From NCBI GenBank assembly GCA_947650285.1, contig CANTFL010001484.1:372001-436000 (forward strand): 64,000 bases of DNA. The letters run 5' to 3'. Positions 12,414 to 22,173 of the stretch are shown here, piece by piece. The position numbers and the translations under genes are program-made. How positions within the stretch are numbered: position 1 is the first letter of the stretch; each line of letters opens with the position of its first letter. A model generated the notes under the pieces. That model saw only the letters and a program-made list of their open reading frames with translations, was not told where the DNA came from and did no database searches. Source of the DNA: Hyaloperonospora brassicae (Eukaryota > Oomycota > Peronosporomycetes > Peronosporales > Peronosporaceae).

Positions 12414-12520
12414 GAGCAAAGCCAGAAACCAGCAGTAGATTTGTTCAAAAGTCCTGAAACCAGCACCAGTTCTGAGACAAGCCGACATAGAGCACAGTTG
12501 ATGTGAGCCACACCATTCCT
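12414..12520 (+). repeat. Left arm of a long inverted repeat
   Basis: About 105 bp that is more than 90 percent identical by eye to the reverse complement of 13830-13938; both contain ccagaaaccagcagtagatt and ctgaaaccagcaccagttct. With a 1.3-kb spacer this could be the termini of a non-autonomous fold-back or TIR transposon. I found no clear target duplication. Confidence 0.75.
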
Positions 12521-13515
12521 AACTGCCTCAGTGAATGAAACTGCGTGATTGGTTACGAGGCTTTCCATTTTTAAAAAATTGTAGGTTTGATCTCATTGGG
12601 CAGCCTTTATTTGGCAAACGGACGACTCATTGTTCATTTTGCGACCCACGAGCGCCTGCGAAGAAGGTCAAACGCCTCTGCGTTGCCTACTATGGCACTA
12701 TCATCCTTGCTAAAAGCAAGCCATGCGCTGAAAAGGTACGAAATGGTTTGACTGTACGTGCTATTATAATAGGTTGCTGAGTTTATGTTGTTTCTATGCA
12801 CGTGACAGAGGAGGGGACGCAGCGCATGATCATCAGACTGTAGACAACCCACCAGACTGTGCGTAGGTACGAAGGTCGACGTACACCGCAATTGTATTTG
12901 TTTGAACACAATTTGATGTGCTGTATATTGCTATTTTATCCATGCCTGCAACGTGTAACAGGTTGGACGTTGTCAAGATCGATAAACTCTCGTTTGATAT
13001 TGTGCAGGTCGATTGAAAGCAGTCGGCGCCAGTCCAGATGTACGTTTGAAGTGGTACTCTCGTCGTTACTCCTTGATTTGCCACCTGGTATCGGAAAGAA
13101 GGGCTGATCAAGTCGCGAAACAAGGGGAAGGCGTTGGAATTGCTTAATGACGGCGCAATAAGTGAGCACCGAGATCAGACGGAAGGTCCGATGCACAATG
13201 TACGTGCTTAAAACGTCAAAGATGCTCATGATTGAAGCAAGGGATGTCCTCAAGTGAAGGGAGAGGGAAGTGCCATTGTAGAGCCGGTAAGTTTGCACTC
13301 GTGATGTTTTGCATATTGTGTTTCCTGTACATGAAAGCTATGATGGTCGACATACTAAAAATACATAGCAAGCAGTTAATAAAGCAACGTCATGGCAATT
13401 TTTGTTTTTGTATTTATTCGTTACACAAGCTATGCATAGCATGTTCAATTGAGTATGAAGGCAATAGACCCACGCGAGTGGCATTCGTCTATAGCACTGT
13501 CGGTCATCACTGTAT

Positions 13516-13575
13516 CCATCACGAACACTGACGCCCCACGGACACCCGTCTTGATGGCGTCAGTATTCGTGATGG
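13516..13575. repeat. 20-bp hairpin
   Basis: Arms 13516-13535 (ccatcacgaacactgacgcc) and 13556-13575 (ggcgtcagtattcgtgatgg) pair with one mismatch around a 20-nt loop. Confidence 0.85.
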
Positions 13576-13829
13576 GCACACGTACGTGTTGCTCCCACCA
13601 CTACACCTCTTGACCTTGCACTGTCGATTTGATTATATAGTAGTCCTGCATAAACATAGTGGCAGCAGCGCCCGTCTGGAAAATGTGTCCCTTCGACAGT
13701 ACATTGGTACCGTAGTCTCTTCCATATCAATCATCGCCATTTTGTTAGAAACCGTAGTGTATTAATTTATGTTTCTACATAATTCTTCCTTTATCAGTTC
13801 ACCACACAAATAAATTGAGTGGTCCTCAT

Positions 13830-13938
13830 TAAGAAATGGTGTGACCCACATCAACTGCGCTCTATGTTGGCTCGTCTCAGAACTGGTGCTGGTTTCAGGA
13901 CTTTTGCACAAATCTACTGCTGGTTTCTGGATTTGCTC
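13830..13938 (-). repeat. Right arm of a long inverted repeat
   Basis: Reverse-complement partner of 12414-12520. It ends about 55 bp before the copia-2 insertion point. Confidence 0.75.
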
Positions 13939-13993
13939 TTAAAAAACAGTCAGCGCAAGAGATAATGTGGTTTGCTTTGCTGATACCTTTCGT

Positions 13994-14415
13994 TGTTGCA
14001 AAAGAAACGCCTCGGCAGGCTGATTTTGTAAGATGCACGTAGCTCATGTGGTATGGTGTGGCAGCACCATGCGAGAGGTCACTGGTTCGATATCCAGTGA
14101 CTGCAATAAAAAGTTAAAACCTTCGGGTACTGGTGTGCCGGGGTTCACCAGCACTGTCCTGCCAGACAGTGACGTCCCCCACATTTAGTAAGTTTAGGTG
14201 TTTGTTGGAAACACACCGCCTAGATTTAGTAATGTGCGACTAGACGATTAGTAATGCGCGACTAGACGATTAGTAATGCGCGATGTGGCGATTACTAACG
14301 TATAAGCAGAAAGAATTCAGTAGGCTTAGACTAGCAACAGGAGTTTGTGAACTAAGGACCTAAATATATTCACTTTGCATTTTGCCAACTTCATCTAGAA
14401 ACGATCACTTCCTTA
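13994..14415 (+). repeat. copia-2 5' LTR
   Basis: 422 bp from TGTTGCAAAAG to CTTCCTTA. It contains clustered near-repeats (gattagtaatgcgcgactag, three diverged copies around 14232-14300) that are plausible regulatory repeats in U3. The 3' terminus is TA, not the usual CA, as in copia-1. Confidence 0.93.
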
Positions 14416-14432
14416 GTGTTATGAGCCCAAGC
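14416..14432 (+). other. copia-2 primer-binding site overlapping the gag start
   Basis: The sequence after the LTR is gtgttATGAGCCCAAGC. GTTATGAGCCC is an exact 11-base complement of the anticodon region of yeast-type initiator tRNA-Met. It shares ATGAGCCCAAG with copia-1, although the two LTRs are unrelated in sequence apart from their ends. Confidence 0.6.
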
Positions 14433-17400
14433 TCCGCTGACTCTGGCCAAGACTTCGATCACGCTTTCTCGATGGACTCTGCTCCAATCACCGCAGCTCG
14501 CATTAACAAGTTCTCGGGAACAAACTTCCACACATGGAAGTTCAAGATGCAGATGGTGCTGGAGGAGCGAGATCTGTGGGACGTCGTGAGCGGCGAGGTC
14601 AAGCTCGAAAACTGCACCAGCAATTTGGATCAAGCAACGTTTAAGCGGAAGTCGCGAAAGGCGCCAGCTATCATCTGTCTCGCAATGGAGGATTCGCAGT
14701 TGCCACTGGTTCGCTCGGCGAAGGACGCGCATGATGCATGGTCACGTCTGGAAGGACACTACGAGAAGAAGAGCTTGGCCAACAAGCTCTTCCTTCGTCG
14801 TCGCTTCTTCACGACAATGATGGGAGAAGGTGATGACGTGCTTGAGCACATCAACAGACTCAAGACTCTGGCGGAGCAGCTCGACGCAGTTGGTGCTCCG
14901 GTTAGCGAGGACGACTTGGTCATCACGCTTCTAGCCAGCCTCAGCGAGTCGTATCAGTTCCTGATTACAGCATTGGAGTCGAGAGCCGACTCCCTCACGT
15001 GGGAGCTAGTGACATCTCGGCTGTTGCACGAAGACATGAAGCGCAAGGAGCAAGGTGGCGGAATTGAAGGATCCGCGCACAGTCAAGCTCAAGCATTCAT
15101 GTCTCGAGATAACAAGCGCAAGGCTCGACCGATGAAGAAGACCGGTGCGTGCCACAAGTGTGGAAAACAAGGACACTGGATTGCGGAATGCCCTTCGCGG
15201 ATCCAAGAAGACGCTGGTAGACAGAGGTTCCAGCGTGCGAATATCGCGCAAGAAGAAGAGCTTGGCGATTATCTTTTCTCGGTTGGTGGTGACAAGACCA
15301 AGTCGAGCAACATGTGGCTGGTCGACTCGGGTGCGACGCAGCACATGACAAGTTCAAAAAGGTTCATGAGGAACTACAAGGATTTTGGCCCAGTGGATGT
15401 GCATCTTGCTGATGACGGTGTGGTCCAAGCAATTGGAAAAGGTGACATCGTTATGTCAATGAAGACTCACCGAGGGGTCAAGAAGGGTGTGCTCACGGAT
15501 GTGTGGCATATCCCAAAGTTGTCGCGCAACCTGTTTTCTGTTGGCCGATTCATCAAGGACGTTGGACCGGTCACATTCGAGGTTGATGGTTGCTTTGATG
15601 ATACAAAGGGTATCAAGTGGAAACTCGGCGAACTCGAAGGAAAAGGACTGTTCAAGCTCTGTATGGTACCGGAACTGCCTGACGAGGTCAACGTGGCAAG
15701 CTCGAATACCTGCAAAGCAAGCACCACCTCCTACCTCTGGCATCTTCGACTTGGTCACATTGGACACGGGGGACTAGATGCTATCGTCAAAAACGATTGC
15801 TGCAACGGAATCAACTTGAACTCGGTAAGCAAGTGGGAGCTATGTGAAGGGTGCGCTCTGGGCAAGCAAACACGGGTGAGCTATATGACGAAGTCACCCG
15901 ATCGCGCAACGACACTGCTGGAGGTCATTCACAGCGATGTATGTGGGCCAATGCACACTCCTACCTTCAGTGGCAAACGTTATTTTGTGACGTTTATCGA
16001 CGAATACTCGCACTATTGTGTGGTGTATCTGCTGCAAAACAAGTCTGAAGTATTGACCAAGTTCGCTCAGTTTGTCGCGCTGGCGGAGACACAAACTGGC
16101 AATCGCGTGAGGCTTCTTCGAAGCGACAACGGTGGAGAGTACACCTCCGGTATGATGACCAAGTTCTGTTCGGACCATGGTATATTGCAGAAATTCACAC
16201 CACCTTACACTCCTCAGCTTAACGGTGTCGCCGAGCGGATAAATCAAACGTTGGTGGAAAGCGCGCGTTGCATGATGGAACATGCTGCGATGTCCAAGTC
16301 GTATTGGGGTGAGGCGGTAATGACCGCGAACTTCCTACGCATTCGCTGTCCAACTCGATCTACGGACCATGGCAAGACACCATACCCAGTATGGACTGGC
16401 AAGAAACCTATTCTTGCGAACTTGAAGGTTTTTAATTGTCATGCATACGTTCATGTGCCCAAGCTAAAGAGTTCCAAGCTCGACGCAATATACGTTCATT
16501 GCCGGTTCATCGGGTACTCCGATCATGAGAAAGCGTATCGTTTTGAGGAGATCAGGAGGGGACGTGTGCTGGTAAGTCGCGACGCACAGTTCATGGAGAA
16601 CATTTTCGATAGTGGGAGACGTTACTACGTTCCAGATGAAGCTGTCCTCGAAGATGAACAGTTATCTGAAGAAGAGTACACTTATACCAACAACCATGAC
16701 ACGGGACGAGAGGATACTACGCAGGATAATAACGATGCGATCAGGGGAAAGAGGCACCAACGCACGCAGTCGCTCGAGGCCTTAGCGAACCCTCCAGAGG
16801 CGAAAAGACCAAGTCGATACCTCACCATGGCTGAAATGTCTGCGACAGCGCATGAAAGTCCCGACGTTGAGACGGCCTACATCGTGGATTCAGTGGGAGA
16901 AATGCCGACAACGTTCGAGTCAGCAATGGAATCCAGCGATGCAGTCCACTGGAAAGAGGCATGTGATTCTGAAACAACTTCCCTTCGACAGAATGCAACC
17001 TGGGAGCTTGTACCGCTGCAAAAGGGGCGCAAGGCAATCGGCAATCGATGGGTTTTTCGGGTCAAGGAAACCAAGGATGGGACAATCGAGCGGTTCAAAG
17101 CGCGTTTGATGGCCAAAGGTTTTCTGCAGAAACATGGCATCGAATATGAAGAGACTTTTGCTCCGGTGGCCAAGTTTACGTCAATCAGGATCTTACTCAG
17201 CTTGGCGGCAAAGCACAATCTGATGCTTCACCAGATGGTATCAAGACAGCCTTCCTGAACGGAAACCTTGATGAAGACATCTACATGACACAGCCGGATG
17301 GCTACGTTGATGAAGATCATCCGGAGCTTGTTTGTCATCTCAAGCGCTCTCTGTATGGTCTGAAGCAGTCACCACGAATGTGGAACCAGACCATCGACAA

Positions 17401-18535
17401 GTTTATGCTGGATTTGAAATTTCGAAAATGCGAAACTGACCACTGCATCTACGTCAAGCGACATCATCAGGACATGATCTTCGTGGCGCTGTACGTTGAC
17501 AATTTAGTCATCGCAAGTAACAACTTCGAGCTGATACAATCAACTAAGCAGGCGCTAAGTGAACGCTTCGACATGACTGACCTGGGCGACCTCAAGTACT
17601 TCCTCGGGATGGAAATTGATCAAGACTTCTCAGCCGGCACGATTTCAGTCCGTCAGTCCAAATTTGCAAAAGATATTCTCGAGAAGTTTGGCATGGAAAA
17701 CAGCAATCCTGTCAAGACTCCACAAGAACCTGGACTCAAGTTGACAAGGTCAATGTGTGCAGATGGGTGCAAGCATGCGGAAACAATGGCAAATGTGCCA
17801 TACCGCAACGCCATCGGCTGTTTGATGTATCTCATGGTGGGGAACCGCCCGGATATCGCAGTTGCAGTGGGAGTTCTCAGTCAGTTCGCGGCAGAACCTT
17901 GTCCAACCCATTGGCAAGCGCTTAAGCGGGTGTTCCGTTATATTCAAGGCACAAGGACGTATGGAATTGAATTCCAAGCAACCAGTGATGACAAGCTGCA
18001 AGGCTACTCGGACGCGGACTGGGCTGGAGATGTCGAGGCTAGACGAAGCACAAGCGGGTACGCCTTTGTGATGAACAACGGATGCATTATCTGGAGAAGC
18101 AAGAATCAGAGCATAGTGGCTCTATCGTCTACAGAAGCCGAGTACATGGCTTTGACTGAAGCTGCACAAGAAGCAATTTGGCTTAAGGCATTCTTACATG
18201 AACTCGGCGAGATGAATAGCGACGAAGCAGTCAAGGTCTACGAAGACAATCAAGGTTCCATCGCTTTGGCCAAGAACCCCGAGTTTCACAAGCGGACCAA
18301 GCACATCGACATTCGTTATCACTTTGTGCGTGAAAAGGTAGCAGAAGGAAATGTGGTCCTGGAATACTGCTCGACCAAGGACATGAAGGCTGACCTAATG
18401 ACCAAGCCAATTCCTGCAACACAGTTCCAGTATCTTCGAACCATGTTGGGCATCAAGGCGCCACGGTCTGCCGAGGCGAGTGGAAGTGTTGCAAAAGAAA
18501 CGCCTCGGCAGGCTGATTTTGTAAGATGCACGTAG
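14421..18535 (+). pseudogene. copia-2 gag-pol polyprotein, one frameshift
   Basis: The first frame, 14421-17258 (945 aa), begins MSPSSADSGQDFDHAF. It contains a Gag helical domain, the zinc knuckle CHKCGKQGHWIAEC, protease WLVDSGATQHM, integrase with His/Cys zinc region (WHLRLGHIGHGG, CEGC) and D,D,E core (IHSDVCGP, RSDNGGEY, PQLNGVAER), and the start of RT (FAPVAKFTSIR). A 1-base deletion near 17236-17241 shifts the frame. The second frame (17285-18535, 416 aa) carries the remainder of RT, with YVDN instead of YVDD, and RNase H (GYSDADWAGD, SSTEAEYMAL, KRTKHIDIRYHF). The stop lies 49 bp inside the 3' LTR, so the last 16 residues are LTR-encoded and the polypurine tract (gaggcgagtggaag) is coding. 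Confidence 0.95.
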
Positions 18536-18909
18536 CTCATGTGGTATGGTGTGGCAGCACCATGCGAGAGGTCACTGGTTCGTTATCCAGTGACTGCAAT
18601 AAAAAGTTAAAACCTTCGGGTACTGGTGTGCCGGGGTTCACCAGCACTGTCCTGCCAGACAGTGACGTCCCCCACATTTAGTAAGTTTAGGTGTTTGTTG
18701 GAAACACACCGCCCAGATTTAGTAATGTGCGACTAGACGATTAGTAATGCGCGACTAGACGATTAGTAATGCGCGATGTGGCGATTACTAACGTATAGGC
18801 AGAAAGAATTCAGTAGGCTTAGACTAGCAACAGGAGTTTGTGAACTAAGGACCTAAATATATTCACTTTGCATTTTGCCAACTTCATCTAGAAACGATCA
18901 CTTCCTTTA
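18487..18909 (+). repeat. copia-2 3' LTR
   Basis: 423 bp, nearly identical to the 5' LTR, ending CTTCCTTTA immediately before the TTCGT target duplication. The end of the pol frame overlaps its first 49 bp. Confidence 0.93.
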
Positions 18910-18914
18910 TTCGT

Positions 18915-20703
18915 AACATGGTGATTTGATCGGTGCACCTCTCCCCCGATTGCACTTGAAAGAAGTGCCTTTGTTTCTGGTCCGTTGCTTCAAATAACTG
19001 TCGTTTTGATCGAAGTTCTTTCGAAACAAGGCTGAACGAGGCGTGAGGTTGTTTAATGTCGATGAAGAGCGAGTTGGAATGAGGCAATATCCAATTCGAG
19101 CTGATGACATGATAGAAGGTAGGAGGAAACGAATGGACCAGAATCGATGACGCGCATTGTGCTGACAAGTAACGAGGTACAAGGATCAGCAATTTTGTTG
19201 TGCCTCTTTACTTTCTATCTCCGCATGCCAAAAACAACATCGACCGATGTATACATTGTGAACGATTTAGATTGTTTCCGTCTTGTGGAGCAGAGCTATC
19301 TTGTGTGTTGAGCGTCAGTCTCCCACATTAGCCATCCAAAATAGAAAGGTACTCACTACTCGCGCAAGTTTTATTCGAAGAAACGTGCCGCAGATTTCAC
19401 TCGTGGAAGCGCATATTTCATGTGCTTTCACATCTTTGATTGGTACAGTCAAAGTTGCAGTGCATTCATTGCCGAGTACCTGTGATCAATTCTTGCCTTC
19501 ACAGCGGCCTGGATGCTACTGAAGCCTGTGTGTGTCCTCCATCGTGCTTGTCTCTGCGTGATGGTAAACTTCCGACCTTAAATAGCAGTCTCATTCACCA
19601 TATTGTTCCCATCTTTATGGTGTTAAGGGTGACTCTACTTCACGTGACGGTGTAAACGGTGCCAGGTCCCTAGACATCGTCTTTTCAACAGAAGTAGAAG
19701 TATCATCCATGGTCGAATACGTAACCGATCGCAAGCACTCATTTCTCATTTGGCTACTACCAGCAAGCATGCGCCGAGAAAGCCACAATCAGGATGGCCG
19801 GTTGGCGCGCTATTGCCTTTTCTTCATCTCCACAACGGATACTGAACGGTTTGTCGACCTACATGCCGTCTTTTGTCGCGTATATGCCGTGACATTCATA
19901 TGGTCGATAGGTGCTTTGATGCGTATCTGTTGGTCGATTAAGCAAGTGCGTTAAGGTCACCTTGAGTTAGTAGTACTTCCACGCACTTGAATTGAAAAGA
20001 AGTAAATAACATCACTCAACAAAGCATGCGGCCGATTGAGGCGGCATGTTGGCTACCATTCACCGTAAACACCTCCTTTGCTGAAAGCATAAGCGAATAC
20101 ACGCATGACTAGTGTACGATAGCGTTTTTCGTCTGCGACTTTGGGCAAGAAGCTGCAGATGCCGTTAACCATACCTGATTAACGGCTGGTCACTCAGAAC
20201 ATGGAGATCGAGCAGTTCGAAACCGGAGCATCCACCAGAGCTGCCTCGTCCATTGACGTGGAAAGTGCCACATTGTAGCAGGTGGAATTGTGGCATGCTC
20301 CGAACTGCTGACACCGAAGTTTGTCTCACACGGCTCTTTCGAGCAACGACGCAGGCCATCGGATATGTTGTGCGCGAATAGGTGGGGACAACGCAGCAAA
20401 GTTTACAAGCTCAAAGACTGTCATAAGCATTTGATAGCTCGGTACAAAATTCATGTGACATTGGCATGTATATCCATGACAAGAATGGCGCGTCTTCGCG
20501 CTGACTAAGGGACGGAGCTCGCAGCTTCACATTCTTTCTCATAGCTAGTCGAGAATCTGTCGCGGATCTATCGTTAGCTGACATAGATAGGAGCTTTACA
20601 TCCGCACCATCCGTGCTTTCGTTGCATGCATAAACCCTTCGACGAGACCAGTAGCTTATCGCTATGTGTGAAAGAGCGTCGTGAAGCTACAAACACATAT
20701 CCG
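18915..20703. other. Intergenic, no gene seen
   Basis: Short open frames only (for example 18884-19192 minus and 19709-19954 plus), none with a domain, signal peptide plus RXLR-EER pattern, or transposon motif. I see no repeat structure. Confidence 0.55.
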
Positions 20704-20724
20704 CCGCCTTCTCTACGTCAATCG
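20704..20724 (+). repeat. LINE target-site duplication, left copy
   Basis: ccttctctacgtcaatcgtt plus a final g. It is a perfect 21-bp match to 21917-21937 and marks the left edge of the LINE insertion. Confidence 0.9.
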
Positions 20725-21916
20725 TTGCTGTCGGTGCGGGACCGGTAGAGCCCGGGCTCGTCTTACGTCATCCACCGCCGTTTCGGCGCGCTTATAAATG
20801 GTCCCGGGTGCGAGCTGATTTAATTGTCGGGTCCTGTCGGGACCCTGTCGAGTCCGCGAACTCGGCGATTCGCCTCCGCCAAGATGTCAATGGAATCCAT
20901 TGGTCGATTGACGGGAATTTACCAGAATTACGGGGGTCGCCTCAGCAAGTGTCTAACTACTGGGAGCATTCGTACCATCGTACCTTGGTGTTTCATGCCC
21001 ACCCGGAGCTTCACCGTTTCCCTTGGAGTGTGCCAGAGACGGTGGCCAATGTAGATGTGTGGACAACGCTTATGAAGCAAGCGTTTCACGTTCATAAACG
21101 CCTTCTGCACCCTGGCCTCCAGTCCTGGTTGAAGGCCTATGACGCGCAGGCGGTATCGAATAGTTGGCAGTCAGCTGCATCAAATCAAACGCCTTCCCAA
21201 GTTTGGAAACACGCAAACGGGCTAACGGAGTATCAAGTCTGGACATGCTATCGTATCGCGACAAAGCAGCTAAATCTATACCATGCCGGTCGCACGCTGG
21301 ACAACAGTTGTCGTACGGTGCTGCACTGCCGGGGACGCAAAGAGACAGCGGCGCACATTTTCTGGGAGTGCCCAATCGCGCAAGCGTGTTGGTGTCACTT
21401 GATAGGACACTGGACCGGTGGGGGTGCGACGAACGCAGTTCTTTCCACCTTCTTTCAGCACTGCGCCAATCGCAAAGCCCCGCCCATTCCACGTCAGCTG
21501 AGTTTGCGGTTGCAAAGCCGTTTTCAAGATGACTCTGACGCCGCAGCAACAGAATTCGAACGGATCTGGTTCATATTAAGCTCCATCTGCCAAGAACATT
21601 TGTGGACCGAGCGGAACTCGGCGGTCTTTCGAGGAGCCGTGACTACTCCATCCGCAAGTGTCCAAATGTACTGGACACGCGGTGTTCGCCAGCTACGGGC
21701 AATTGCAATACGCGAGCATCGAGCCGCGGCTACGGCCGTACGAGGGGCCCGACTTCATGCCTGTCTTGAACTTCTGCTTCAAGAGCCCCGTGGACACCCG
21801 CCCTACGCGGGTGTCAGCCACGATCCGCTGCCGCGACCGGCGCTCATATCCTGGCTCAGGATTTTTCAGACCTCTTGTCCACATTAAATATGTCAATAGA
21901 TGATCATGAAACTCCT
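20725..21916 (+). mobile_element. 5'-truncated non-LTR retrotransposon (LINE) insertion
   Basis: A 1192-bp insertion between perfect 21-bp direct repeats, as expected for target-primed reverse transcription. It contains only the C-terminal end of a LINE ORF2. There is no poly(A) tail; the 3' end reads tcatgaaact before the duplication, so the family may use a non-A tail or the tail was lost. Confidence 0.88.
20808..21887 (+). pseudogene. LINE ORF2 C-terminal fragment (zf-RVT region)
   Basis: A 359-codon open stretch. Around the middle, LHCRGRKETAAHIFWECPIA followed by QACW matches the Cys/His zinc-binding domain found after the reverse transcriptase in plant- and oomycete-type LINEs. The endonuclease and RT catalytic domains are absent through 5' truncation. 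Despite truncation the remaining frame is open, suggesting a relatively recent insertion. Confidence 0.8.
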
Positions 21917-21937
21917 CCTTCTCTACGTCAATCGTTG
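21917..21937 (+). repeat. LINE target-site duplication, right copy
   Basis: A perfect 21-bp copy of 20704-20724 directly after the LINE 3' end. Confidence 0.9.
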
Positions 21938-22035
21938 ACATGTTGTTGTCTACAAACGGTCAACTCTACGCGTTGCGAAAGGATGGCCGAGTTCTGCACC
22001 GAGCGCAGACCACTTCACAGCAAGACGTAGATATT

Positions 22036-22097
22036 GAAAGGTCGGCACAACAAGACACGTGTACAAGACAACACTTGTCTTGTTGTGCCAACCTTTC
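22036..22097. repeat. 22-bp hairpin
   Basis: Arms 22036-22057 and 22076-22097 (gaaaggtcggcacaacaaga and its complement) pair with one mismatch around an 18-nt loop. Confidence 0.9.
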
Positions 22098-22130
22098 GAT
22101 GACTACACCTTGTACATTTTTATACAAGTA

Positions 22131-22173
22131 GTTTGAGACAAGCGCGTGACTCGATCACGCGCTTGACTCAAAC
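22131..22173. repeat. 19-bp hairpin
   Basis: Arms 22131-22149 (gtttgagacaagcgcgtga) and 22155-22173 pair with one mismatch around a 5-nt loop. It lies 33 bp downstream of the previous hairpin. Confidence 0.9.

Larger units (their letters stand above)
11851..13993. other. Region between copia-1 and copia-2; no gene, inverted-repeat structure
   Basis: No coding sequence recognised. It contains a pair of roughly 105-bp inverted repeats (12414-12520 and 13830-13938) and a 20-bp hairpin (13516-13575), listed separately. Open frames of 65-120 codons on both strands show no domain. Confidence 0.6.
13994..18909 (+). mobile_element. Ty1/copia LTR retrotransposon copia-2, nearly intact
   Basis: LTRs at 13994-14415 and 18487-18909 differ at only a few positions, indicating a recent insertion. 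A perfect 5-bp target duplication TTCGT lies at 13989-13993 and 18910-18914. Internal order is gag, zinc knuckle, protease, integrase, reverse transcriptase, RNase H. Two lesions are visible: a 1-base deletion near 17236-17241, and YVDN in place of YVDD in the RT active site (17492-17503). It is therefore probably not autonomous. Confidence 0.96.

Noticed and set aside
18884..19192. 102-codon minus-strand frame considered as a secreted effector
   Set aside because: The hydrophobic start is weak, no RXLR or EER motif follows, and its end overlaps the copia-2 LTR and target duplication.
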